64,000 nucleotides of DNA from Pedobacter jeongneungensis (GCF_000633455.1 NZ_AYMG01000017.1:1-64000); one strand, 5' to 3'; shown: positions 38,703-48,817, counted from the stretch's first letter. Notes: generated from the letters alone by a model not told the origin. Translations and numbers: made by a program.

Positions 38703-40556
38703 ATGAATAAAAAAGTATCTGTTTTCTTATCACTGCTTGGGCTCTCACTTTCCCTATCCGCACAGCAGCAGGACAAATCGTGGAACATGGTGAAAGGGAA
38801 AATTGCCTCGCCATGGGCACTGGACGTTAACCCGAAAAATGTATTGCCAGAGTATCCCCGCCCACAGTTCGAACGTACGGGCAACTGGAAAAACCTGAAC
38901 GGCCTTTGGGATTATGCCATTTCCGAAAAATCACAGCGTCCGGCCATTAATCAGGGTAAAATACTCGTGCCATTTGCGGTAGAATCTGCACTTTCGGGTG
39001 TTGGTAAAACGGTAGGCAAAGACAGTTTACTATGGTACAAAACTGTATTTACGGTGCCTTCGAATATGAAAGGTAAAGAAATTCTGCTTCATTTTGGAGC
39101 GGTAGACTGGAGAACAACTGTAAGCCTTAATGGCAAAGAAGTGGGGAAACATGAAGGTGGTTTCGATCCTTTTAGTTTTAACATCACACCATTTTTAAAT
39201 AAAAATGGTAACCAGACCTTAACTGTAGAAGTTTGGGATCCGACCGATGAAGGACCTCAACCAAGGGGTAAACAGGTGAAAAAACCTGAAGGCATCTGGT
39301 ATACCCCGGTAACCGGTATCTGGCAAACGGTGTGGATTGAAGCAGTAAATAAAACACACATTGATCATATCAAGGTAACACCTGATATCGATCAGCAATC
39401 GCTAGCAATTACCCCATTTTTAACGGGTGCTGCTTCAGGCGATCAGGTAAAAGTTTCGGCCTGGGATGGCACTACAAAAGTTGCTGAACAAACCGGTGAT
39501 GGCAGTGGTGTAATTACGTTAAAAATTGCAGATCCTAAACTTTGGAGTCCTAAAAGCCCGTTTTTATACGATTTAAAAGTAGAACTGCTTGCTAAAAACA
39601 AAAAGGTTGATGAGGTGAAAAGTTATTTCGCCATGCGCAAAAGTTCGATCGGAAAAGACCAGAACGGCATTCAGCGCATGTTATTGAACAACGAATTTGT
39701 TTTCCAGTATGGCCCGCTCGATCAGGGATGGTGGCCGGATGGTTTATATACCGCGCCAACCGATGCCGCTTTGAAATTTGATGTGGATAAAACCAAAGAA
39801 ATGGGTTTCAACATGATCAGGAAACACATTAAGGTAGAACCGGCCCGTTGGTATTACTATTGCGATAAAGCCGGAATGCTGGTTTGGCAGGATATGCCGA
39901 GCGGCGATCTGGGTAACGGCTGGGAAAACCGTCCGGGTATTTTAGACCATGGATCGGATCAAAACAGAACTGCCGAATCAGAAGGCTATTATAAAAAAGA
40001 GTGGAACGCCATTATCGATGCACTTTACAATGTGCCTTCTATAGTAGTTTGGACACCTTTTAACGAAGCCTGGGGACAGTTTAAAACCGTAGAAATAGCC
40101 AAATGGACCAAAGAGAAAGATCCTTCGCGATTGGTGAATACAGCCAGTGGAGGTAATTTTCATCCGGTTGGCGATATCATCGACTTACACAACTACCCGC
40201 ATCCGGCGATGCCGAGCCCTGATTATTTTGGAAAAGAATATGCCCTTGTACTGGGTGAGTTTGGTGGTCTTGGCCTCCCGATTGATGGCCATGTGTGGCA
40301 GCAGAAAAACAACTGGGGTTACCAAAGCTTTAAAAACAAAACTGATCTATTTAATAAATACGCCGAGTTTACTAAGCGCTTGGAACAATTGATTCCGCTA
40401 GGGCTTTCGGCAGGCGTTTATACCCAAACCACTGATGTGGAAGTAGAAACGAACGGTTTGATGACCTACGACAGAAAAGATATCAAATTTTCAGAAATAC
40501 AAATGAAAGCGCTGCACGATAAATTGTATCAGATTACCGTACCGGTGCAGAAATAA
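38703..40556 (+). CDS. GH2 glycoside hydrolase (beta-galactosidase/arabinopyranosidase-like)
   Basis: A 617-aa exported family-2 enzyme (signal peptide ending SLSAQ). Order: sugar-binding jelly roll (about 40-210; WKNLNGLWDYAI, DWRTTVSLNGKEVGKHEGGF), immunoglobulin-like domain (about 215-310), and TIM barrel (about 315-610). Acid/base Glu455 in WTPFNEAWG; nucleophile Glu519 in LGEFGGLG. It is shorter than LacZ-type enzymes and lacks C-terminal domains. It should remove a terminal beta-linked sugar; which one cannot be told. A terminator follows. Confidence 0.92.
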   Translation: MNKKVSVFLSLLGLSLSLSAQQQDKSWNMVKGKIASPWALDVNPKNVLPEYPRPQFERTGNWKNLNGLWDYAISEKSQRPAINQGKILVPFAVESALSGVGKTVGKDSLLWYKTVFTVPSNMKGKEILLHFGAVDWRTTVSLNGKEVGKHEGGFDPFSFNITPFLNKNGNQTLTVEVWDPTDEGPQPRGKQVKKPEGIWYTPVTGIWQTVWIEAVNKTHIDHIKVTPDIDQQSLAITPFLTGAASGDQVKVSAWDGTTKVAEQTGDGSGVITLKIADPKLWSPKSPFLYDLKVELLAKNKKVDEVKSYFAMRKSSIGKDQNGIQRMLLNNEFVFQYGPLDQGWWPDGLYTAPTDAALKFDVDKTKEMGFNMIRKHIKVEPARWYYYCDKAGMLVWQDMPSGDLGNGWENRPGILDHGSDQNRTAESEGYYKKEWNAIIDALYNVPSIVVWTPFNEAWGQFKTVEIAKWTKEKDPSRLVNTASGGNFHPVGDIIDLHNYPHPAMPSPDYFGKEYALVLGEFGGLGLPIDGHVWQQKNNWGYQSFKNKTDLFNKYAEFTKRLEQLIPLGLSAGVYTQTTDVEVETNGLMTYDRKDIKFSEIQMKALHDKLYQITVPVQK

Positions 40557-40586
40557 ATTGAATTTTATCACCGCCGTTTTTTAAAA

Positions 40587-40622
40587 GCTGGATCATTTTT
40601 ATAATGGTCCGGCCTTATTTTT
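40587..40622 (+). terminator. Terminator after the GH2 gene
   Basis: GCTGGATCATT pairs with AATGGTCCGGC (two G-U pairs) around a 5-base loop and is followed by a T-rich tract, about 30 bases after the GH2 stop. Confidence 0.75.
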
Positions 40623-40670
40623 TGTTCAGGTTTAATTAAATAACTTTAAGAAAGATTTATAACATAACCC

Positions 40671-41216
40671 ATGCAACAACAAAATTTTTCAAAATTCCCG
40701 GTTTTAAATACAGAAAGATTAGTACTTCGAAGACTGGCTTTAACTGATGCTAATGAAATTTACCAATCGCGCTCGGACGCTAAAGTTGCTGAATTAATAG
40801 GAAAGGCACCTTTTACGACTATTGATCAGGCTGTTTCCTATATCAATATGATCGATGGCGTAATCAATAAAAATGAATCCATATTTTGGGCAATATCTTA
40901 TAAAAGCACTACAGCACTGATTGGAACCATCTGCCTTTGGAATTTTGATATACCAAATGCAACGGTAGAACTTGGATATGAATTGCTTGAGGCGTTTCGG
41001 GGCAAGGGGATTATGGCAGAGGCTATGGTTTCGGTTATTGGGTATGCATTTGATGAGATGGGAGTTGAAAAAATAATTGCATGCCCATCCGTCGAAAATC
41101 TACCTTCAGTAAAACTGCTCGAAAAAATGGGGTTTGAATTGACACAAGATAATTTTTCAAATACACATGAAGGTGTACCTGGTATGCTTACCTATATTAT
41201 TACTGCAGGGAAATAA
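40671..41216 (+). CDS. GNAT acetyltransferase (RimJ/RimL type)
   Basis: A 181-aa cytoplasmic N-acetyltransferase. NTERLVLRRLALTDANEIYQ at the start, ELGYELLEAFRGKGIMAEAM (acetyl-CoA loop) and SVKLLEKMGFE are family hallmarks. The substrate is unknown. It lies between the GH2 and the last GH43 gene but has no evident role in glycan use. It has its own start after a terminator. Confidence 0.9.
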   Translation: MQQQNFSKFPVLNTERLVLRRLALTDANEIYQSRSDAKVAELIGKAPFTTIDQAVSYINMIDGVINKNESIFWAISYKSTTALIGTICLWNFDIPNATVELGYELLEAFRGKGIMAEAMVSVIGYAFDEMGVEKIIACPSVENLPSVKLLEKMGFELTQDNFSNTHEGVPGMLTYIITAGK

Positions 41217-41291
41217 AGTTTGCGCTTTCCTGTAATGGCATGCAGTCTGCAAAGATTTAACCAAATTAAACACCAACTTAAAGGCTATAGC

Positions 41292-42815
41292 ATGATGATA
41301 AAAATAAATACCCGTCTTCTTTTGCGCTATGTAATGGTAATAGCCATTAAACTATTCCTGACTGCGAATTTTTTATATGCACAAACCGTTATAGAACCCG
41401 TAATTGCCGGAGATTTTGCCGATCCATCTATTATTCGGGCCAATAAGCAGTATTTTGCCATAGGTACTTCTTCCGAGTGGGCGCCACATTTCCCGATTTA
41501 TACCTCAAAAGATCTGTTAGACTGGAAACAATCAGGTTATGTTTTTGAGCGTGCGCCAGCGTGGACTTCGGGATCGTTTTGGGCTCCTGAATATGATTAT
41601 CACGATAAAACCTATTTCATTTATTATACTGCAAGAAGAAAAAAGGATAATGTTTCGTGCATTGGCGTGGCCACATCAAAATATCCCGATAGAGGTTTTG
41701 TTGATCAGGGTATCATTATTGATTATGGCAAAGAATCAATCGATGCGTTTGTTTACCTTGATGGTGATACGCGATACATTACCTTTAAAGCTTATGGTTT
41801 GGATAAACGCCCCATTGAGATTTTGGCTTATAAACTTGCCAAGAACGGAATTAAAATAGAAGGAGAGCCTTTTTCTTTACTTAAAGACGATCAGCATATA
41901 GGTTTAGAAGGGCAGAGCATCTTGAAAAAGGACGGATATTATTATCTTTTTTATTCGGCCGGGAATTGTTGTGGTGCGCAATGCGATTATAATGTTAGGG
42001 TAGCAAGATCAAAATCATTTGCCGGGCCATACGAGCTTTATGCTGCCAATCCGTTGTTAATGGAAAATGAATACTGGAAATGTTCAGGGCACGGCACTTT
42101 TGTGAAAACTACAGATGGAAAAGATTATTACCTCTACCATGCCTACAACAAAAAGACAAATGTTTTTTCAGGCCGGCAGGGGATGCTTGCGCAATTAAGC
42201 TGGACTGGAAAAGATGGATGGCCAGTGCTTAAAGAACAATCTGGTCCAAGTGTTAACCAGGATCTGAAATTGAGCTTTACCAATTCGGAAATTGACAAAA
42301 GATGGCAGTGGGATTTTAGAAACTCAACTCCAGGAATTTTGCAGCAAAACGGGCAGCTTCATTTATCCGGAAGGATCAATAAAGATAACCTTACCGGAAT
42401 AGCATTAACGGTTAGGCCTATATCAGCAACTTTTGAAGCAACTACAACCGTAACAAATACCAATAGCGCGCTAAAAGGTTTAGTGTATTATGGCGATGCA
42501 GGCTCGGCTGTAGGTATTGGTATATCTGGAAATGAAATAGAATTTTGGAAGGTAGAAAATAAAACCAAAACGGTGCTTTCAAAAGTAAAAATATCAGCAA
42601 AAGTTCCGGTTGAGCTTAAAATGAAAACCGCAGATGATTTAAGCCTGCTTGTATTTTTCAAGCAACCTAATGAAGAATGGCAAAGTGTTCCGGCTAAGGA
42701 AAAAATCACGGTTAATTTCTTACCACAATGGGATAGAAGCCCACGTATTGGTCTTCATTTTAATGGAAGTATTAGTCAGAATGCTGATTTTTCCTCTTTT
42801 GGATTAAAGTATTGA
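41292..42815 (+). CDS. GH43 glycoside hydrolase with C-terminal beta-sandwich domain
   Basis: A 507-aa exported enzyme. The frame is open from 41220 (TTG), but the ATG at 41292 gives the expected signal peptide (LLLRYVMVIAIKLFLTANFLYAQ). The GH43 propeller occupies about 30-330: AGDFADPSII (base Asp), FWAPEYDYHDKTYFIYYTAR, ESIDAFVYLDGDTRYITFKA (modulator Asp) and LEGQSILKKDGYYYLFYSAG (acid Glu). A concanavalin-like C-terminal sandwich follows from about 335. It probably is an arabinofuranosidase or xylosidase. Last glycan gene of the locus. Confidence 0.88.
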   Translation: MMIKINTRLLLRYVMVIAIKLFLTANFLYAQTVIEPVIAGDFADPSIIRANKQYFAIGTSSEWAPHFPIYTSKDLLDWKQSGYVFERAPAWTSGSFWAPEYDYHDKTYFIYYTARRKKDNVSCIGVATSKYPDRGFVDQGIIIDYGKESIDAFVYLDGDTRYITFKAYGLDKRPIEILAYKLAKNGIKIEGEPFSLLKDDQHIGLEGQSILKKDGYYYLFYSAGNCCGAQCDYNVRVARSKSFAGPYELYAANPLLMENEYWKCSGHGTFVKTTDGKDYYLYHAYNKKTNVFSGRQGMLAQLSWTGKDGWPVLKEQSGPSVNQDLKLSFTNSEIDKRWQWDFRNSTPGILQQNGQLHLSGRINKDNLTGIALTVRPISATFEATTTVTNTNSALKGLVYYGDAGSAVGIGISGNEIEFWKVENKTKTVLSKVKISAKVPVELKMKTADDLSLLVFFKQPNEEWQSVPAKEKITVNFLPQWDRSPRIGLHFNGSISQNADFSSFGLKY

Positions 42816-42825
42816 TTTCTGTGCC

Positions 42826-42949
42826 GTCAGATGTTACATCTGACGAGCATTTGAACTTTTTATTTATGGTGCAGTCAGATGTTTCCATCTGACCAGTAAT
42901 ACATTTTTATAGTAAAACAACATGGTGTCAGATGGTAACATCAGACACC
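42826..42949. repeat. Three GTCAGATG-type palindromes
   Basis: Palindromes at 42826-42844, 42874-42893 and 42924-42949 share the arms GTCAGATG and CATCTGAC, with differing 3-4-base centres; the third has longer arms beginning GGTGTC and less perfect symmetry. They follow the last GH43 gene and may act in termination or be dispersed repeat units. Confidence 0.7.
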
Positions 42950-43001
42950 ACTCAGAAATCAGATGAAAAACTGAACCCACATTTCTAAGAAAAAAAGGTT
43001 A

Positions 43002-43997
43002 TTAAGCCCGCGCCAGCCTAAACTCATTGTAACACATAATAATATTAAACCCTAGGAAAATTATAGCCTCCGAACTTACCTTAAGCCTATTGATATCAAT
43101 CCCTAAAATCGATGAAATAAACAGGGTGGAGAAAACCAGGATCGCACTTAAAAAGATACTGATAAAGGCCGATCGTAGTAACATAGTAATCCTGAACAGG
43201 CTTGCCTTGAAAAAATACTCCGGACTCCGGATCATCTGTACCAGATTTACCATGATAAAAAAACCGATAACCAGCACGTAGATATTCATGTAAGGCGTAG
43301 CATTATCCCAGGACAGCAGGTTAAAATATCCTTTAGAGACGAAATAAGCAACAATACCGAGGCAAATGAGGGTTTTAAAAGCTATCCAGAATTTTTTGCC
43401 GGAGAGCATGAGGTATAGTTTAGGATATTTAATGCTATCAATCCGGTCAGCGATTCCTAATAGCTTTGCAGAAGGCTGCAAAAAGGGATTAAACATCCCT
43501 AACAATATAAGCATAATGGTACTGGAAAACTGAAAAATAGCATCCATGATCAACCGGTCCATTTTTGCCTTATCTAATATTGTATCGTCAGCGTAAGTAA
43601 ATATCGATAACGAAATCAGCACAATAACCACGAGATGAAATATTACACCAACATAACTACTTAAACCTGGTTTGTTTAATTGCTGCCCTTCGGCATTTTG
43701 CTGTTTATTGCCAGGTGAAAATTTAGCGGACAGGGCTTTCAGTGAATCGGCTGTGCCTCTTGCCATTAGTGCAATGGCAAGGACAAAAATTCCAATGCCA
43801 ATAATGAAACAGCCTATACCTGCTGCCTCAAAACTATATAAACCAAGGAGAAATATAACAGTACCAATGGTAAGTGCAGCATGCTTATATTTGATTTTAG
43901 TAAAACCATGCATATTAAGCAAGAGCGTGTAAAACAAGCCAAAGGCAGCGCCAATTGCGATAGCCATCAATAATTTTCCTGTAATATTTTCGGGCAT
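43002..43997 (-). CDS. Multi-spanning membrane protein of unknown function
   Basis: A 331-aa inner-membrane protein with about eight to nine hydrophobic helices (for example LLMAIAIGAAFGLFYTLLL, YVGVIFHLVVIVLISLSIF and IYVLVIGFFIMVNLVQMI). A charged loop lies at about 90-110. I recognise no motif or family. Its own transcription unit, facing the end of the glycan locus. Confidence 0.7.
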   Translation of the reverse strand: MPENITGKLLMAIAIGAAFGLFYTLLLNMHGFTKIKYKHAALTIGTVIFLLGLYSFEAAGIGCFIIGIGIFVLAIALMARGTADSLKALSAKFSPGNKQQNAEGQQLNKPGLSSYVGVIFHLVVIVLISLSIFTYADDTILDKAKMDRLIMDAIFQFSSTIMLILLGMFNPFLQPSAKLLGIADRIDSIKYPKLYLMLSGKKFWIAFKTLICLGIVAYFVSKGYFNLLSWDNATPYMNIYVLVIGFFIMVNLVQMIRSPEYFFKASLFRITMLLRSAFISIFLSAILVFSTLFISSILGIDINRLKVSSEAIIFLGFNIIMCYNEFRLARA

Positions 43998-44048
43998 GAT
44001 TTAGATAAAAATTATTTAAGAGAGTGGTTTCAGTGATTTCGCCAAAAT

Positions 44049-44492
44049 TTAAGCTTTTAATTCCATTGATAGGATAGGGAAAGGTTTCCCAGCTGCATCT
44101 AGCTCACTTCGTTCGATGGTTACGAAGCCGAGTTTTTCATAAAAGCCCACCGCCTGGTCATTCTGCTCATTTACATCTACCGTATTGGCACCATGTTCTT
44201 TTTTTGCAAAATCAATTAATGTTTTGCCGAGTCCTTCTCCTCTTGCATCAGCATGGATAAATAACATCTGTATAGATTCGCCATTGATACCAATAAAGCC
44301 CGTAATTTCCTGTTCAACCTTAATGCAGTACAATTGTACCTGATCAAAATATTCAGTTAAAATCAACGAACGATAGGTCATGATATCACTTTCTGAAAGA
44401 AAATGGTGCGTTGCCCTAACTGAGCTTTCCCAAACTGCGATCAGTTGTTCATAATATTTTTTGCCCGCCGGTTCAATTATTGCATCTTTCAT
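44049..44492 (-). CDS. GNAT N-acetyltransferase (YjaB-like)
   Basis: A 147-aa acetyltransferase. WESSVRATHHFLSESDI, the acetyl-CoA loop DARGEGLGKTLIDFA, and NEQNDQAVGFYEKLGF are typical of the YjaB-like subgroup. Substrate unknown. 51 bases separate it from the membrane protein gene downstream on the same strand. Confidence 0.9.
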   Translation of the reverse strand: MKDAIIEPAGKKYYEQLIAVWESSVRATHHFLSESDIMTYRSLILTEYFDQVQLYCIKVEQEITGFIGINGESIQMLFIHADARGEGLGKTLIDFAKKEHGANTVDVNEQNDQAVGFYEKLGFVTIERSELDAAGKPFPILSMELKA

Positions 44493-44734
44493 TCAATGGA
44501 TATTTAAATTACTTTATCTTCCAAAATTAAGTAGGAATTAGTTTTTAAACGTTAAATATGATGAAAAGTTTGCGCACGAAGCGCTTTGGTTTATGGCCCG
44601 GGCTTAGCTTATTTCAGGTGATTAAGGTGGTTACAAACATTGCAGATTAATGTTGAATAAAATCTTTATCATTAAGATTTAAGGTAGTTAAGGAATTTTT
44701 ATCGAAATATTAGTTCCATCTCCCGTCTTCCATT

Positions 44735-45550
44735 TTACATCTTCCACCTCACTACTTTAAGTTCATCTCCCACACTGATTATGCCAGCTTTTTGGTGCAA
44801 TAAATTCTGCCCGAACATGATTTTTTTGTCAATAGTACGGTAACCAGCTAATGTTCTCAATGGTTCCTGTCCTTTTTCGCCTGTTTGCTGATCGATGGTA
44901 ATCAGTACACATCTTGCACAAGGTTTTACTGCAGAAAATAAAGTTTCGCCAATGTAAAAAGTATCAAAGCGGTCTTCAATGTGCGGCGTTCCGCCAGTAA
45001 ACACAAAATTGGGCCTGAAACGGTCCATCCTGATAGGGCTTTGGAGCTTTTCATTAAGTCCATCCAAAGAAGACTGACCAATGAGCAGACAAGGATAACC
45101 ATCAGCAAAACTCACTACTTCATCATTAGATGCATATCTTGGGTCTACTAACCTTTTTTCTGCCACCGGCATTTTTACCAGTTTTACTTTAAATTTCAGA
45201 AAATCAGAAAACCAATCACTTACCGCTTTATTTACTTCAATGCCAACAGTGGTATCGTTCCAGATCACAACGGGAATCTGCGTTCCATTATCTTCCTGCA
45301 AATCGAATGATATTCTTTGGTCGGTTTGGGTTTTATGTGATATAATTAACCTGCCCTTACTAATATTTACCGCAAGTAAAGCCAGTTCGAAATATTTTCT
45401 TTGCGTAATAAATATTCCTTCTTCATCAACAAGCATCCATCTCCTGTCGTATTGGAGGCCTTTTTCTTCTAATTGGGCTTTTTCAAGACTGATGCCACCT
45501 AGGGATTTAATAGGGTAGATATGTAATTCGGAAAGGAAAAAAGTATTCAT
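44735..45550 (-). CDS. MOSC-domain protein (YcbX-like without ferredoxin domain)
   Basis: A 271-aa protein. The N-terminal beta-barrel (1-~120: ELHIYPIKSLGGISLEKAQL) is followed by a MOSC domain (about 125-270) with RFRPNFVF and Cys211/Cys214 in KPCARCVLI, the likely molybdenum-cofactor ligand region. E. coli YcbX has an extra ferredoxin domain that is absent here. It may reduce N-hydroxylated compounds using Moco. It lies 11 bases downstream of the MscS gene and is probably co-transcribed. Confidence 0.88.
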   Translation of the reverse strand: MNTFFLSELHIYPIKSLGGISLEKAQLEEKGLQYDRRWMLVDEEGIFITQRKYFELALLAVNISKGRLIISHKTQTDQRISFDLQEDNGTQIPVVIWNDTTVGIEVNKAVSDWFSDFLKFKVKLVKMPVAEKRLVDPRYASNDEVVSFADGYPCLLIGQSSLDGLNEKLQSPIRMDRFRPNFVFTGGTPHIEDRFDTFYIGETLFSAVKPCARCVLITIDQQTGEKGQEPLRTLAGYRTIDKKIMFGQNLLHQKAGIISVGDELKVVRWKM

Positions 45551-45561
45551 GCAATTTATTA

Positions 45562-47922
45562 TTATAAAATTTCAATACCCTTCTGTTCAAATGCCTCAAA
45601 AATCTGCGCATTGATCATGCTTTTAGTCAGATCAGCTTTCGAAATATCCTTGCACCAGAAATAAATATTGATTTTGCTGTTCAGTTTGCTCACCGGACTA
45701 ATCATAATCACTGGTTCTTTGCTAATAAATACATTGTTGTTTTCGGTAATAATTTCCCTGATCAGGTTGACCACATCAGTGGTATTAAATGGCTTGGCAA
45801 CCGACAAAGAAATGTTTACCCGCATTTGGTTATTGCTCAGTGTCCAGTTAATGATGTTGTTGGATAGGATGGCACCATTAGGTATGATGATCTCTGCACC
45901 TTCATCGCTAAGTAGCGTACTTGCACGCACACCGATTTCTTTTACGCGGCCTTTTTTATCGCTCAGTTCAACAATATCCCCAATGCGGATCGTTTTATCA
46001 AAAATAAGGATAATGCCTGAAACAAAGTTGCTTACAATATTCTGCAAACCGAGCCCAATACCCACACCTAAAGCACCCAATATCACCGTGATTTTATCTA
46101 TAGGAAGGCCTGATGCCGCGACAGCGATTAAAAAGCCACCGATCAGCAGCACCAAACGGGTAACCAGCAATTTCGAACGTTCGCCTTTATTATCATCAAA
46201 GCTGTCGTCGCCGGTATCGCCGAAGAAATAGGCAATGTATTTCTGCAGAAAATTGGCAATCCAGATGATGCCAAGAAAGAGCACCACGCCACCGAAAGTG
46301 AAAGAGAAACTTCCGATCGTTCTTTTTTCGGTAAGGACCTCCATTACCGATTCATAGAGCCCGTTAAAAATATTCAGGTTGGTGGTAAATATTACAAACC
46401 AGATAATGGTGGCACCAATCCCTGTAAGCCTTTTCAGCCCGGCAATAACGGGCTGCCAGTCAAAATATTCGGGAAAGCCTTTGCGGATCCTGCTGCTTTT
46501 CATCTGCAATAAAAAAGCTTCTACCAATACTTTGGCTAGAATGGTCAGCGAAATCGCATTTAACAAAGAGCTTACCCCGGTAGAATAAAAAATCTGTGTA
46601 AGGGTAAAACGGCCAAATAAATTGCAAAAGGTAGCAATGATGGCAAATCCTGTATAAATAAATCCGGTAACCAGGATCATCCTGTATCTTTTTGTTTTTT
46701 CATCAAGCATTTTCCAAACCATAATGCCATAAGCTACCGAACTTACCGTTAGGAATAGCAGAAGCCAGCGCTGGTATCTTGGTGGCATGCCCAAAAGACG
46801 CAGAAAAACCGGAGCAAGAAGCAACACCACGAAAATACACCAATAGTAAAATAACCTTTTGCCTAGTTTTTTACGGAAAAATGCGGTAAGCAATATCGCC
46901 AGTATTACTTGTACGGCTTCTATATAAAGTGCCGGAGCCCTTAGATCGAAAATAGGCGCCAGGGTGAAAAGTGTGATAAAAGTGATCAGGTAGGGCTGCG
47001 GACTAATCAACGAAAAGCCATCAAGGGTTTCTAAGCGGCCACGCTGTTTCACACTCCTGAAATTAAAGAATACCCAGAAGAAAAATACAGCGCAGGTAAA
47101 TAGTAAAAGCAATCGGCTGCTCCTTGTATAAACAAAATAATAGCCCGATATTTCCTGTTCGCCTTTAATAAACCTGCGGAACCCCATGCTTTTATTGGCC
47201 GGTTTATTTACCGATTCCCACAGGTATCGGCGTTCCTTACCGAAAGCCTTTATGCTAACTGCATCCAGCTGACTATCGGTTAGGTACATCAGCTCCTTAA
47301 TATTAATGAGATTGGCCGAAGTTCTGGCCTGAAAATTATTAATTGCTAACGTCGTGTTTTTAAGCAGGCTATCCATCACTATACGTTTCTTTCCTAGCTC
47401 GGTAAACTGATCCTTGAACAGAATACGCACCTTGGGTGAAGTAAATAATCTAATCAATACGGTATCTTTCCGCAGGTTTAGGATCTCCGTTTTCAGTGCC
47501 CGCAATTCCTTTTCATATTCATCAAGGTCTGCCAAACAATCTTTATTGTTGCCTCGAAGCTCTTCCAGTAAAGTCTGGTCCATTTGCAGGTTCTGCAGGT
47601 TCAATGTACGGTCGCTTTGCGTCAACCTGCTTTTAAGCAGGGCCAGTGCAGCTTCATCTTGTGTTAAATGTGCCTCAATAGGCTTTAATTTTTTAAAAGA
47701 AGCAACAGTAACCGGTACTTTGTTCACCGTTTCGAATACTTTTTCCAGATGCGCAAGATAATCGCCTTTGGTCAATGTTGCCGAGTCTGCAAGTATTGAT
47801 ACATCCTGACCTTTATCTGTCTGGCTGTTTTTCTGTGCAGATACATTGCCTGCAAAAAACAAGGTAAAGAAAACTAGAAAAGTATAGGTGATGGTTATAG
47901 GAAAAGGTTTTCTGATAATCAT
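45562..47922 (-). CDS. Large MscS-family mechanosensitive channel
   Basis: A 786-aa protein. Signal peptide (FTLFFAGNVSAQ), a periplasmic coiled-coil-like region (about 30-260), then about eight membrane helices, and the MscS pore and beta domain near 610-720 (GALGVGIGLGLQNIVSNFVS, then VELSDKKGRVKEIGVRASTL and IIIPNGAILSNNIINW). It should open under membrane tension and release solutes during osmotic down-shock. Size and layout resemble large MscK/YbiO-like members. Upstream of and probably co-transcribed with the MOSC gene. Confidence 0.92.
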   Translation of the reverse strand: MIIRKPFPITITYTFLVFFTLFFAGNVSAQKNSQTDKGQDVSILADSATLTKGDYLAHLEKVFETVNKVPVTVASFKKLKPIEAHLTQDEAALALLKSRLTQSDRTLNLQNLQMDQTLLEELRGNNKDCLADLDEYEKELRALKTEILNLRKDTVLIRLFTSPKVRILFKDQFTELGKKRIVMDSLLKNTTLAINNFQARTSANLINIKELMYLTDSQLDAVSIKAFGKERRYLWESVNKPANKSMGFRRFIKGEQEISGYYFVYTRSSRLLLLFTCAVFFFWVFFNFRSVKQRGRLETLDGFSLISPQPYLITFITLFTLAPIFDLRAPALYIEAVQVILAILLTAFFRKKLGKRLFYYWCIFVVLLLAPVFLRLLGMPPRYQRWLLLFLTVSSVAYGIMVWKMLDEKTKRYRMILVTGFIYTGFAIIATFCNLFGRFTLTQIFYSTGVSSLLNAISLTILAKVLVEAFLLQMKSSRIRKGFPEYFDWQPVIAGLKRLTGIGATIIWFVIFTTNLNIFNGLYESVMEVLTEKRTIGSFSFTFGGVVLFLGIIWIANFLQKYIAYFFGDTGDDSFDDNKGERSKLLVTRLVLLIGGFLIAVAASGLPIDKITVILGALGVGIGLGLQNIVSNFVSGIILIFDKTIRIGDIVELSDKKGRVKEIGVRASTLLSDEGAEIIIPNGAILSNNIINWTLSNNQMRVNISLSVAKPFNTTDVVNLIREIITENNNVFISKEPVIMISPVSKLNSKINIYFWCKDISKADLTKSMINAQIFEAFEQKGIEIL

Positions 47923-48160
47923 TGATTTGAAAAGTATGGATTAAGTGCCTTAATAGAAACTCATTGCTCAAAAATAGGGAATAGAATTGGTTTTATGCAT
48001 GTTTACAAGGTGATTATGGCAATGGGAGACCGTTAAAACTAAATTGATCAAAATTAATGCCTTTCTTAATAGAAATTAGCTAATTTATACCAACATTTAT
48101 CTGTATTCGCTGTTTAAACAACAGGATAACTCAGACTATAATTAATTAACGAACCAACCT

Positions 48161-48754
48161 ATGAATAAAGCCCGCATTTATTATACTACAGTATTGTTCT
48201 TTACAATGCTTTCAACCGCCGCACTGGGGCAGAGTACACGGCGATTGGTAAAAGATTTTGACCACGACCTTAAAAAAGATACAGTTTACATTAACAGTGA
48301 TACCAAAACATTGGTGTGTAAACTGTCTAGTCAGAAATTCAGGAAAATAGAAAGCCAGAAAATCTGGAAACTCAATTTTGGCAATACACTCGTTGCCCTT
48401 AAAGATGGTTTCGAATTTTGGAACGATTATGGCCGCTCTGGCTTTATAAGCACATTTGCCTATAACAAAAAAGAGAAAAAAATGCAGTTGGTAAAGATGA
48501 AACGTACAGATTATGAGGTAAGTGGTACCTATTCCGGTGAAAACGGTGGTACCTCGAGCGTAAACCTGTTAACCAATAAATATACTGCTCATTTTAGGGT
48601 GGTACGCAATAAAAAGATGGTCGAATTACCGGCAGTCAATAGCATAATGGTTTTCCCTAAAACCTACCTGCAAACCTTTAGCGATGATATCAATTTCGAC
48701 TATGAGGAAAAATGTGTGGCACTGTATAACCAGTATCAGGCCAAGAATAAATAG
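48161..48754 (+). CDS. Exported protein of unknown function
   Basis: A 197-aa protein with signal peptide (LSTAALGQ). LVKDFDHDLKKDTVYINSDT resembles the Asp-rich loop of FG-GAP/VCBS-like repeat proteins, but only once. Later parts are beta-rich and basic. I do not recognise the family. Monocistronic, followed by a terminator. Confidence 0.7.
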   Translation: MNKARIYYTTVLFFTMLSTAALGQSTRRLVKDFDHDLKKDTVYINSDTKTLVCKLSSQKFRKIESQKIWKLNFGNTLVALKDGFEFWNDYGRSGFISTFAYNKKEKKMQLVKMKRTDYEVSGTYSGENGGTSSVNLLTNKYTAHFRVVRNKKMVELPAVNSIMVFPKTYLQTFSDDINFDYEEKCVALYNQYQAKNK

Positions 48755-48817
48755 TACGGAACTACTTGCCGGAAATAAGAAACTAAAATATTATCATAGC
48801 ATTAAATCACAAAGAAT

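Noticed and set aside
45668..46231. 187-codon rightward frame
   Set aside because: Antisense shadow of the MscS gene, which has the full set of family motifs.
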